A DNA stretch of 37,732 nucleotides from CAZMFZ01 sp964565665 (lineage in GTDB: Bacteria; Bacteroidota; Bacteroidia; Cytophagales; UBA9547): the NCBI GenBank assembly GCA_964565665.1, contig CAZMFZ010000024.1, positions 1-37,732 on the forward strand, written 5' to 3'. Positions 25,676 to 33,178 of the stretch are shown here, piece by piece. Both the position numbers and the translations under genes were made by a program. Within the stretch, counting starts at the first letter, position 1, and each line of letters opens with the position of its first letter. The notes beneath the pieces were generated by a model, which worked only from the letters and a program-made list of their open reading frames with translations, searched no databases and was not told the DNA's origin.

Positions 25676-26983
25676 ATGCCCAAAAAAGTTCTTTTTATCA
25701 CTTATTACTGGCCGCCAAGCGGAGGTTCGGGAGTGCAACGCCCGTTGAAATTCGTAAAGTATTTGCAAGATTTTGGCTGGGAGCCTGTAGTTTTCACCGT
25801 TGAAAACGGTGAATTTCCTGAATATGATGAATCGCTTTTAAACGAAATTCCCAAAAATATTCAAGTCATCAAACGCCCTATTTTTGAGCCTTTTAGCATT
25901 TACAAATGGTTTATCGGGCAGAAAAAAGATTATAAATTGGTGGCAGGCTATATGCACCAAAAGAAAACCACTAAGTGGACAGAAAAACTTGCCTTGTGGA
26001 TTCGCTCCAATCTTTTCATTCCTGATGCCCGCATGTTTTGGATACGACCTTCTATTTTTTATTTATCCAAGTACTTGAAAGCCAATAAGATAGACGCAAT
26101 TGTCACAACCGGCCCTCCGCATAGCACACATATAATTGGGTTGAATTTGAAGAAAATCACCAAACTGCCTTGGATAGCCGATTTCCGCGACCCATGGACA
26201 CAAATAGACTATTGGGAAGATTTGAAACTCACAAAATGGGCAGATAGCACACATCGCAAATTGGAAAAAGAAGTGCTAAAATATGCCGATAAAGTGGTGT
26301 GTGTAAGCCCAGGTTGGGGTAATGGGTTGACAGAAATTGGCAATAGAGAAATCACCTACATTTCCAATGGCTTTGACGAAGAAGATATTCATGAAGAAAT
26401 AAAAGTGGAATTAGATGCCCAGTTTACCATTGTTCATATTGGTATGATGGGAAAAGCACGGAACCACGAGGTTTTTTGGAAAGCAATTTCCGTATTAAGA
26501 GCGGAAAATTCTGATTTTAAAAGAGACTGTTTGGTAAAATTATATGGAAAACTTGACCCTTCTGTTCATGTGAGCGTTGAAAAATTTAGTTTGAATGAGT
26601 GCGTTGAATTTTATGATTATATCCCTCATAATCAAATAGTTTACATTCAAAAATCGGCTCAAGTTTTGTATTTGTCAGTAAATGAAACTGCCAACGCCTT
26701 GGGCATATTAACAGGGAAAATTTATGAATATTTGGCTGTGAAACGCCCCATTTTATGTATTGGTCCGGAAGAAGGAGAAGCAGCCAAAGTAGTAAAAGAA
26801 GCGGAAGCTGGGCTGGTTTCGGGTTTTAGAGATTTGGAGAAATTGAAAGCCAATATTTCAACTTTTTATCAAAATTATAAAAATAAAGTAGTTTTTGAAG
26901 GTGGAAAAAACATATCCAAATTTAGTAGGAAGGAACAAACCCGAGAATTGGCAGCGTTATTGAATTCAATAATGAAGCAGTAA
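25676..26983 (+). CDS. GT4-type glycosyltransferase (GT-B fold)
   Basis: A 435-residue cytoplasmic or membrane-associated glycosyltransferase. The N-terminal Rossmann half opens with the family pattern FITYYWPPSGGSGVQRPLKF (7-26), then VTTGPPHSTHIIG (143-155) and ADFRDPW (168-174). The C-terminal nucleotide-sugar domain includes CVSPGWG, FTIVHIGMMGKARN and a late acidic region around ALGILTGKIYEYLA followed by CIGPEEGEA. Proteins of this type act in capsule, O-antigen or exopolysaccharide assembly. It is isolated here, flanked by the cobalamin unit and a TA remnant, so its product cannot be inferred. Confidence 0.88.
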   Translation: MPKKVLFITYYWPPSGGSGVQRPLKFVKYLQDFGWEPVVFTVENGEFPEYDESLLNEIPKNIQVIKRPIFEPFSIYKWFIGQKKDYKLVAGYMHQKKTTKWTEKLALWIRSNLFIPDARMFWIRPSIFYLSKYLKANKIDAIVTTGPPHSTHIIGLNLKKITKLPWIADFRDPWTQIDYWEDLKLTKWADSTHRKLEKEVLKYADKVVCVSPGWGNGLTEIGNREITYISNGFDEEDIHEEIKVELDAQFTIVHIGMMGKARNHEVFWKAISVLRAENSDFKRDCLVKLYGKLDPSVHVSVEKFSLNECVEFYDYIPHNQIVYIQKSAQVLYLSVNETANALGILTGKIYEYLAVKRPILCIGPEEGEAAKVVKEAEAGLVSGFRDLEKLKANISTFYQNYKNKVVFEGGKNISKFSRKEQTRELAALLNSIMKQ

Positions 26984-26987
26984 TCTA

Positions 26988-27286
26988 TTATTCGCTCGTT
27001 CTAATTTTCAAATCCATTTGCTCATAAAGAATTCTGGTAATTTGTATTTCATTTTCTTCAATAATTTGGTAAAAGATGATATGCCTACCTTCCTTAAGTC
27101 CAAGTAAATTTTCCTGAACTTGCGAATAACTTTTCTCCAGAGTAGGGTTACTTTAAATCTCGCTGCAATTTTCTAAAATCAATTGATAATATTTGTCTGC
27201 TTGATTTTCAGACCATTTTTTAAAGGTATATTCCAAATGTCACTTAAATCTTCAACCGCTCTGTTCGAAAATTATAAATTAGCCAT
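26988..27286 (-). pseudogene. parE: Decayed parE (RelE/ParE-family toxin)
   Basis: On the minus strand an ATG at 27286-27284 overlaps the parD stop by eight bases. The frame then reads MANL, a stop (TAA), FSNRAVEDLSDIW, and a frameshift where TGGAAT should be TGGGAAT (one lost G). In the next frame it continues YTFKKWSENQADKYY, QLILENCSEI, a second stop (TAA where CAA or similar is expected), SNPTL, LLGLKEGRHIIFYQIIEE, ITRILYEQMDL and a final TAA at 26990-26988. This is a ParE-type toxin throughout its length with three independent lesions. Its 299 bases are one short of a multiple of three, as expected. It cannot make a full toxin. Confidence 0.88.
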
Positions 27287-27530
27287 TCAAATTTTTGCTG
27301 GCTTTTAGTTTGTATAGATGTGTTTCAGGATTGAAATCATTGGCAATTCCACTTTCTATTCCTTCGTGAATGGATTGTTTTAAGGCAATAAGCTTATTTT
27401 CTTCTTCTTCTAAAAGCCTTAATCCGGCTCGCAGCACTTCGCTTACATTTTGGTATCGACCATCTGCTATACTACTTTTAATAAAACCGTCAAAATAACT
27501 ACCTATTGATACTGAGGTATTTCTAGTCAT
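27279..27530 (-). CDS. parD: ParD-family antitoxin (ribbon-helix-helix)
   Basis: An intact 83-residue antitoxin. The N-terminal ribbon-helix-helix DNA-binding domain covers about 1-45 (TRNTSVSIGSYFDGFI, then GRYQNVSEVLRAGLRLLEEEE). The C-terminal part (about 50-83) is the toxin-binding tail. ParD normally binds ParE gyrase-inhibiting toxin and represses its own promoter. Its toxin partner just downstream is a pseudogene, so it survives either as a regulator, as protection against related ParE toxins elsewhere, or by recent loss of the partner. A 15-bp inverted repeat upstream may be its operator. Confidence 0.9.
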   Translation of the reverse strand: MTRNTSVSIGSYFDGFIKSSIADGRYQNVSEVLRAGLRLLEEEENKLIALKQSIHEGIESGIANDFNPETHLYKLKASKNLNG

Positions 27531-27553
27531 AATTCATTACTTTGCCAGAAATT

Positions 27554-27568
27554 TACCAACAATTGGTA
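27554..27568. promoter_or_regulatory. Candidate ParD operator
   Basis: TACCAACAATTGGTA has perfect six-base arms around CAA and lies 24 bases upstream of the parD start codon. ParD proteins bind short palindromes near their own promoter, so an operator is a reasonable reading. A short palindrome in AT-rich DNA can also arise by chance. Confidence 0.4.
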
Positions 27569-27685
27569 CGATTTCCAAATTATAGATGTCATTCATTATG
27601 CCTCAAAATTTTAGTAACATATTGTTATTACTTTCAAATTAAGTGGATGAGCGGTAGTCGAGGTGGCTTGATAATTAATAGTTCA

Positions 27686-28201
27686 TTACCCTTTCTTAAT
27701 CTTCTCGGCTTCTCCTTGCTTTTGAGGCATTTCAAACTTTCTAATCTTCAATAGACCGTTTTCCAAAGATATTATTTTAAACACATACCCATCTCTGAAT
27801 ATTACTGTGGTGGGCAATGGATTTACCTCCAATTTGTGAAAAGTAATCTCCAATGTTTTGGTTTCTATACCATATATCCATTCACCTTCATTTACAAAAG
27901 GTCTGTCGTCTGGCAAAAAGGTATATTCTTTAAATTTGCCCTCTTTCAAAAATTCAATGCCAGTTCTACCTCTCGACACCGGAAATGGAAAACTAATAGG
28001 TCGATAAATCAGTAAGCCATCGTCTTTTTGCTCTTCATACGAATTGAGCCATTTGCCATACAATATATCAGATGTTTTTGAACTCATTTGCAATTCTACG
28101 CCCATACCGCCTACATTTCGAACGGCAACTCGCCTGCCTGCACAAGCACATACAATTATTGAAAATAAAACAAGCTTGCAAACCCAATTCATAAAATTCA
28201 T
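27686..28201 (-). CDS. Lipocalin-like lipoprotein of unknown function
   Basis: A 171-residue exported protein. The signal peptide (NWVCKLVLFSIIVCACAG) ends in a plausible lipobox, VCAC, with the modified cysteine near residue 20. The mature part is beta-rich, with segments such as DILYGKWLNSYEE, GIEFLKEGKFKEYTFLPD, NEGEWIYGIETKTLEITF and GYVFKIISLENGLLKIRKF. This is the pattern of small lipocalin-like Bacteroidota lipoproteins. The ligand is unknown. Its start lies 32 bases from that of the PolX-PHP gene on the other strand. Confidence 0.75.
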   Translation of the reverse strand: MNFMNWVCKLVLFSIIVCACAGRRVAVRNVGGMGVELQMSSKTSDILYGKWLNSYEEQKDDGLLIYRPISFPFPVSRGRTGIEFLKEGKFKEYTFLPDDRPFVNEGEWIYGIETKTLEITFHKLEVNPLPTTVIFRDGYVFKIISLENGLLKIRKFEMPQKQGEAEKIKKG

Positions 28202-28232
28202 TTTTCTATCTTGTCAATTTAAAAAGCTTTCG

Positions 28233-29951
28233 ATGGAAAACCAAGAAATATTAAAATTACTCAAGCTCAATGCTAAACTTTTAGAGCTACATGATGAAAA
28301 CCCATTTAAGGTAAAAGCCTATCAATCTGCCATTTACAATCTTGATAAATTGTCTGTTTTACTTGCAAATTTATCGGTATCAGATTTGGAAAAATTGCCC
28401 AACGTAGGCAAAAGCTTAGCCGCAGCCTTATTTGAAATTACTAATAAACGCACTTTTCAGGAATTAGAAAATTTTTTGGCCATTACCCCTAGTGGTGTGG
28501 TAGAAATGCTTTCCATAAAAGGTATTGGACCAAAAAAAATACGTAGAATTTGGAAGGACTTAAAAATTGAAAATCTAGACGAACTGAAACAAGCCTGCCT
28601 CAATGGCAGCATTACCCAAGTAAAGGGGATTGGCGATAAGTTGCAGGAAGAAATATTGGAGTTCTTGGCTTTTAAAGAGGCCTCAAAAGGCAAATCATTT
28701 TACAGCGATGTGGAAGAAATAGCCCTACATATTAAAAATGATTTGCAACTTATATTTGGGGAGGAAAATGCAAAATTAGTAGGCGAAGCGCGCAGAATGA
28801 TGGAAATAGTAGAAACAATTCAATATATCATAAATGGAAATAATGCCTATGAAGTGTTTGAGAAAATAAAAACTGTAAAAAGTATTGAGCCAAACAATTT
28901 ACTTTCTAGCCCTTTTATATGGCGTGGGTGTGTTGCCAATACTGAAATTAAAGTTGAGATTAAAATTTACCAATCGGCATCTTTTGCTAGCCAAGTGTAT
29001 TTGCATTCTGCAGGTAAAAAACATTTGAATCAAAATTTATTGGAGTTCAATAATCAAAATATTTCCTTATATAACTACCTGAAAAACAATTCATTTACCT
29101 CTGAAACACAAATATTTGAAAACCTGAACTGGCCAGAAATTCATGCTGAAAGCAGGGAAGGATTGTTTGAATTTGAAGCGATTGCATCTGGTAAATATCC
29201 TGATTTGATTAGAGATGCCCATTTAAAAGGTATATTCCACAACCACAGTACCTATTCCGATGGCGAACACACGTTAGAAGAAATGGCTACCTATTGCAAA
29301 GAATTGGGCTACGAATACTTAGGCATTTCCGACCATTCTAAAACCGCCAATTATGCCAAAGGACTTTATGAAAACGCCATTTTAAAACAACATAAAGAAA
29401 TAGATGAATTGAACGAAAGATTAACTCCATTCAAAATATTTAAAGGAATAGAATCAGATATTTTGGGCGATGGATCGCTCGATTACGAGCCCGATGTGTT
29501 GCAATCATTTGATTTTATTGTGGCCTCCATACACGCCAATTTGAAAATGGATATTGAAAAAGCCACTGGTAGATTGATAAAAGCAATTGAAAACCCATTT
29601 ACCACCATGCTTGGCCATCCTACGGGAAGACTCTTGCTTCGCAGGCAGGGATACCCAATCAATCATGCCAAAATAATAGAGGCATGTGCTGCCAATGGCG
29701 TAATAATTGAAATAAATGCAAACCCTTGGCGGCTCGATTTGGACTGGCGTTGGGTAAATTATGCCATTAACAAAGGTGTGATGTTGAGCATAAACCCCGA
29801 TGCACACGAAATGGTTGGCTATTTAGATATGCACTTTGGCGTGTGTGTGGGCAGAAAAGGCGGGTTAACCAAAGAAATGACTTTTAATGCCCTGCCATTG
29901 AATGAGGTGAAAGGTTATCTTGATAATAGAAAGTCAAAAATTGTAGCGTAA
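28233..29951 (+). CDS. polX: PolX-PHP family protein with degenerate polymerase palm and intact PHP domain
   Basis: A 572-residue relative of bacterial PolX. I chose ATG 28233, where the family N-terminus begins (MENQEILKLLKLNAKLLELH); the frame is open to 28044 but that part lies inside the opposite gene. The N-terminal helix-hairpin-helix region (1 to about 150) has LPNVGKSLAAALF, IKGIGPKKIRRIW and VKGIGDKLQEEI. In the palm, the family reads roughly GSLRRARETVKDLDFII; here it is GEARRMMEIVETIQYII (184-200), so both catalytic aspartates are T195 and Q197 and the serine is E185. The third aspartate is E242. The C-terminal PHP domain keeps its metal ligands: H336/H338, D343, D367/H368, E407, H434, H462, D523/H525. 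It is probably a nuclease or phosphoesterase without polymerase activity. Confidence 0.88.
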   Translation: MENQEILKLLKLNAKLLELHDENPFKVKAYQSAIYNLDKLSVLLANLSVSDLEKLPNVGKSLAAALFEITNKRTFQELENFLAITPSGVVEMLSIKGIGPKKIRRIWKDLKIENLDELKQACLNGSITQVKGIGDKLQEEILEFLAFKEASKGKSFYSDVEEIALHIKNDLQLIFGEENAKLVGEARRMMEIVETIQYIINGNNAYEVFEKIKTVKSIEPNNLLSSPFIWRGCVANTEIKVEIKIYQSASFASQVYLHSAGKKHLNQNLLEFNNQNISLYNYLKNNSFTSETQIFENLNWPEIHAESREGLFEFEAIASGKYPDLIRDAHLKGIFHNHSTYSDGEHTLEEMATYCKELGYEYLGISDHSKTANYAKGLYENAILKQHKEIDELNERLTPFKIFKGIESDILGDGSLDYEPDVLQSFDFIVASIHANLKMDIEKATGRLIKAIENPFTTMLGHPTGRLLLRRQGYPINHAKIIEACAANGVIIEINANPWRLDLDWRWVNYAINKGVMLSINPDAHEMVGYLDMHFGVCVGRKGGLTKEMTFNALPLNEVKGYLDNRKSKIVA

Positions 29952-30072
29952 CAATTTGTATGTTACCTATATGTTAATCAATTAAAATCCAGCCTACTTT
30001 CCCAACAAAATATAGATTAAAGTTTTAAAAAATCACTACCTTTTCGCAGTAAACCCGCACTACCAAAACCCC

Positions 30073-32097
30073 ATGAAAAATCAACCATTCTCATTTGCAA
30101 AAATTCTATTTTCGCTAGTCAAAATCGCATCGCTGGCACTTATTTGTTTTATTGCCAATGCCCAAGTAGGTTCAAAAGAAGAACTACTAAATCAAGGAAT
30201 AAATTATTATAAAGAAGGAAATTTTATAGAAGCTTCAAAGCAATTTAATATGATGATAAAAAAATATCCTGGCACTGCCGTGGTAATGTATTGGTATGCC
30301 CGATGCTTTGAAGAGGAAGATCAAAAGCAGAAGGCAGCCGATTTGTACCTTAAAGCATATAAATTAAATAAAAAAGCAGGTGTAGATATACTTTACAAAG
30401 TGGGAAAAGCATATCACCTAAAGCCCGATTATAAGCAAGCCATTGTTTTTTTCAAACAATATAAAGCAGCACTCAATGCCGATATGGTGAAAAAGTTGGG
30501 CTCTACTATGGATTGGGAACAATTGCGAGTAAATAAAATGATAAGCGAGTGCGAAAACGGCATACAGATAATGGCCAAGCCTTCGAAACATAAAATCACC
30601 AATCTTGGCAAAATTATCAATACACCTTATGAAGAATATACGCCTTTAATTTCGGCCGATAATAAAAAACTGTTTTTCACTTCAAGGCGACCAGGCGGCA
30701 CGAGCAAAGAAAAAGACATTGACAACACCTATTTTGAAGATATTTGGTATTCGACTAAAGATGGTAAAGGTGTTTGGAAAAAACCGGTAAACATCGGCAG
30801 CCCTATAAATTCCACCTCTCACGATGCGTGCATAGCCCTTTCGCCCGATGGGAAGCAGCTTTTTGTGTACAACACTTCCAATGGTGGCGATATCTACAGT
30901 TCTGAATTGGTAAACAACAAATGGAGCAAACCCAAAAGCATTGGCAAAAAAATCAATTCTAAATTTAAAGAGCCATCTATGAGTATTTCGGCCGACAACA
31001 ATACATTATTTTTCTCCAGCGACAGAAAAGGTGGGCTAGGCGGCTTAGATATTTATTTTTCAGTAAAAGACAACAAGGGCAATTGGGGCGAACCAGTAAA
31101 TTTGGGATCTACCGTAAATACCCAGTTTGAAGACGATGGTCCATTCATTTCGTTCAATGGCCGCACTTTGTATTTCTGCTCCAACGGGCATAATTCTATT
31201 GGTGGTTTCGATATTTTTTTTACTACTTATGATGAGAAATTAAAAGCGTGGTCGAAACCTGTGAATATGGGTTCACCTGTCAATTCGCCTGATGATGATA
31301 TATTTTTTGTAATAGCTGCCGATAAGAAAACAGCCTACTATGCTTCTGGACAGAAAGGCGGACTTGGCGAAAAAGATATCTTCACAATCAATATTGATAC
31401 TGCCTATTTTTCACCTGCAAAACCAAAAGTGGCAAAATCGACTTCTACTATTGCGGCAAGTGCAACTACTAAACAAACTTCCCTTGGCAATTATTCAGGA
31501 AAAATAACAGACGATGTAGGCAACCCAATCGAATGTATAATAAGGGTGAAGAAATACAACTCTGAAGAAAAAGCGAAAGATTATGTAACGAAGCCAGACG
31601 GCACTTTCCAGATTCCGTTGGCCAAAGGTTTTGTGTATTCTATTAATCCTGAAAAAACAGGCTTCATATTTTTCTCCCATTCGCTCGACCTCACCAACTA
31701 CAATGGAAGCTCGCCTTTATCTGACATTTTGAAGCTTTCAAAGCCTAAAGAAGGGCAAAAGATTGTACTCAAAAATATTTCATATCAAATCGGTAAGGCT
31801 TCACTCACCAAAAGTTCTTATCACGAATTGAACTTGCTTTTTGATTATTTGCAGAATAATAAAAACATCAAAATTGAAATATCGGGCCATACCGACAATT
31901 TGGGAGCAAAAGATTTAAACAAACAAATATCTACCTCAAGAGCCAAAACGGTTTATGATTTACTGGTAAAAAAAGGGATAAGTGGTTCTAGATTGCGATT
32001 TGCGGGCTACGGTTCTGAAAGGCCAATAGCCTCCAACAACACCGCAGATGGCAAACGCAAAAACAGAAGAACTGAATTTGAGATTACTGATATTTAG
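30073..32097 (+). CDS. PorE-like outer-membrane protein: TPR, PD40 propeller, carboxypeptidase-like and OmpA domains
   Basis: A 674-residue envelope protein. A signal peptide (about 1-30, cleavage near ANA-Q) precedes TPR repeats (about 33-140). A WD40-like PD40 propeller follows (about 185-445), with repeats such as LISADNKKLFFTSRRPGG, LSPDGKQLFVYN, ISADNNTLFFSSDRKGG and ISFNGRTLYFCS. A carboxypeptidase regulatory-like beta sandwich (about 475-545) leads to an OmpA C-terminal domain (about 560-674) with the peptidoglycan-binding ISGHTDNLGAKDLN and the GYGSERPIA segment. This order is that of PorE, which anchors the T9SS to peptidoglycan. Unlike PorE of Porphyromonas, it does not show an obvious lipobox. 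Bacteroidota have several paralogues, so PorE itself is not proven. Confidence 0.85.
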   Translation: MKNQPFSFAKILFSLVKIASLALICFIANAQVGSKEELLNQGINYYKEGNFIEASKQFNMMIKKYPGTAVVMYWYARCFEEEDQKQKAADLYLKAYKLNKKAGVDILYKVGKAYHLKPDYKQAIVFFKQYKAALNADMVKKLGSTMDWEQLRVNKMISECENGIQIMAKPSKHKITNLGKIINTPYEEYTPLISADNKKLFFTSRRPGGTSKEKDIDNTYFEDIWYSTKDGKGVWKKPVNIGSPINSTSHDACIALSPDGKQLFVYNTSNGGDIYSSELVNNKWSKPKSIGKKINSKFKEPSMSISADNNTLFFSSDRKGGLGGLDIYFSVKDNKGNWGEPVNLGSTVNTQFEDDGPFISFNGRTLYFCSNGHNSIGGFDIFFTTYDEKLKAWSKPVNMGSPVNSPDDDIFFVIAADKKTAYYASGQKGGLGEKDIFTINIDTAYFSPAKPKVAKSTSTIAASATTKQTSLGNYSGKITDDVGNPIECIIRVKKYNSEEKAKDYVTKPDGTFQIPLAKGFVYSINPEKTGFIFFSHSLDLTNYNGSSPLSDILKLSKPKEGQKIVLKNISYQIGKASLTKSSYHELNLLFDYLQNNKNIKIEISGHTDNLGAKDLNKQISTSRAKTVYDLLVKKGISGSRLRFAGYGSERPIASNNTADGKRKNRRTEFEITDI

Positions 32098-32173
32098 ACG
32101 CTAGATAACCCATCTGCTTGGTTTCGTTTTTACATGAGCTAAGGAGATCTCCAATTTGTGTGCTAATTGAAGA

Positions 32174-32368
32174 CTAAGCTAATTCTAAAGATTTCTCTTT
32201 TATGTCAGGTAAAAAGCAGAGAATTATTGCTGTGATTACGGGCAAAAAACAAGTCAAAATTGCCCAAAACCAAAATTTCCTTCCGCTTTGTTTGGCTACC
32301 CATCCAGTCATAATCGGTAAGGCTAAATAAATAACTAAAATTGGCGGTAAAAGTATAATTGCTTCCAT
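32174..32368 (-). CDS. Small two-span membrane protein
   Basis: A 64-residue protein with two hydrophobic spans (AIILLPPILVIYLALPI and FWFWAILTCFLPVITAII), separated by a short basic loop (KQSGRKF). It ends in a charged tail (DIKEKSLELA). I chose ATG 32368 because the alternative GTG at 32386 lies inside a -7 promoter match. The family (short proteins with GRKFWFWAIL...P) is common and uncharacterised. It is divergent from a TetR regulator with a palindrome between them, so it may be the regulator's target. Confidence 0.6.
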   Translation of the reverse strand: MEAIILLPPILVIYLALPIMTGWVAKQSGRKFWFWAILTCFLPVITAIILCFLPDIKEKSLELA

Positions 32369-32385
32369 CTTTCTAATATTTAGCA

Positions 32386-32393
32386 CAAATGTA
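32386..32393 (-). promoter_or_regulatory. -7 promoter element for the small membrane protein
   Basis: On the minus strand TACATTTG matches TAnnTTTG and lies 17 bases before the chosen ATG. The nearest TTG upstream is about 25 bases away (in the palindrome at 32414-32429), longer than usual. Confidence 0.4.
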
Positions 32394-32413
32394 CTAAATA
32401 ATTTTTAACTGAT

Positions 32414-32429
32414 TAGAGCAATTGCACTA
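32414..32429. promoter_or_regulatory. Candidate TetR operator palindrome
   Basis: TAGAGCAATTGCACTA is an inverted repeat that fails at only one pair (positions 4 and 13). It lies between the small membrane protein gene and the TetR gene. TetR regulators commonly bind a palindrome between themselves and a divergent target. It would overlap promoter elements on both sides. Confidence 0.5.
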
Positions 32430-32452
32430 TTTTTATTGGTTTAATATTGAAA

Positions 32453-33082
32453 ATGATAGACACTAAAGAGAAAATATTAAACCAAGCACTTCTCCTGTTC
32501 AATGCTAAGGGTTTTGAGAATGTTACAGTAAGAGAAATTGCCAAAGAAATGGGCATAAGCCATGGCAACTTATGTTATCATTATCCCACCACAAATGAAA
32601 TAGCCTACGCACTTTATCAATTACTAGTAGCTGATTTAGACAAACGTATTACTGAAACTTTGAAGCCAGATAACATAATTGAAGAAATAATATTGAGCAG
32701 CAGGTTTGCGATAGAAAAATTTTACGAATACCGGTTCATAATGCTCGACTTTGTATCTGTAATGCGGAAAAACGAGAAAATTAAGCTGCATTATATACAA
32801 CTTGAGAAATACAGGAATTTACAGTTTAAAGCTGTATTCGCACAATTAAGAGAGATGGGGGTAATGAGAAATGAAATATTCCCAAATGAATATGATAATT
32901 TAATCAGCGTCTGGCTTATTGTAGGAGATTTCTGGATGGCGCACGCTGAAATTAATTTTCAAGGAAGTACCGAAAATAAAATTGAACATTATAGCAACTT
33001 GATTTTTAGCCTTTTATTGCCATTATTAACGGAAAAAGGAATGATAATGCTTCATAACTATAGGAATAAAGAGATAAAATAA
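32453..33082 (+). CDS. TetR/AcrR family transcriptional regulator
   Basis: About 209 residues. The frame's first start is a TTG at 32447; ATG 32453 is preferred. The N-terminal helix-turn-helix is clear: KEKILNQALLLFNAKGFENV, TVREIAKEMGISHGNLCYHY and PTTNEIAYALY (residues about 4-60). The ligand-binding helical part follows and includes EFYEYRFIMLDFV-like sequence near residue 95. The effector is unknown. The candidate operator and the divergent small membrane gene suggest local control. Confidence 0.9.
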   Translation: MIDTKEKILNQALLLFNAKGFENVTVREIAKEMGISHGNLCYHYPTTNEIAYALYQLLVADLDKRITETLKPDNIIEEIILSSRFAIEKFYEYRFIMLDFVSVMRKNEKIKLHYIQLEKYRNLQFKAVFAQLREMGVMRNEIFPNEYDNLISVWLIVGDFWMAHAEINFQGSTENKIEHYSNLIFSLLLPLLTEKGMIMLHNYRNKEIK

Positions 33083-33178
33083 AAACAATATGACTTCGGT
33101 GGATTTGTGGCTTCAAAACTAGGTCAAGGTGATTCTTGCGGAAAAAAAAACATAACGATACTTTCTATTTGTGGAATT

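Noticed and set aside
28044..28232. Upstream extension of the PolX-PHP gene
   Set aside because: The added residues are the antisense of the lipoprotein gene and have no family similarity; ATG 28233 fits the family start.
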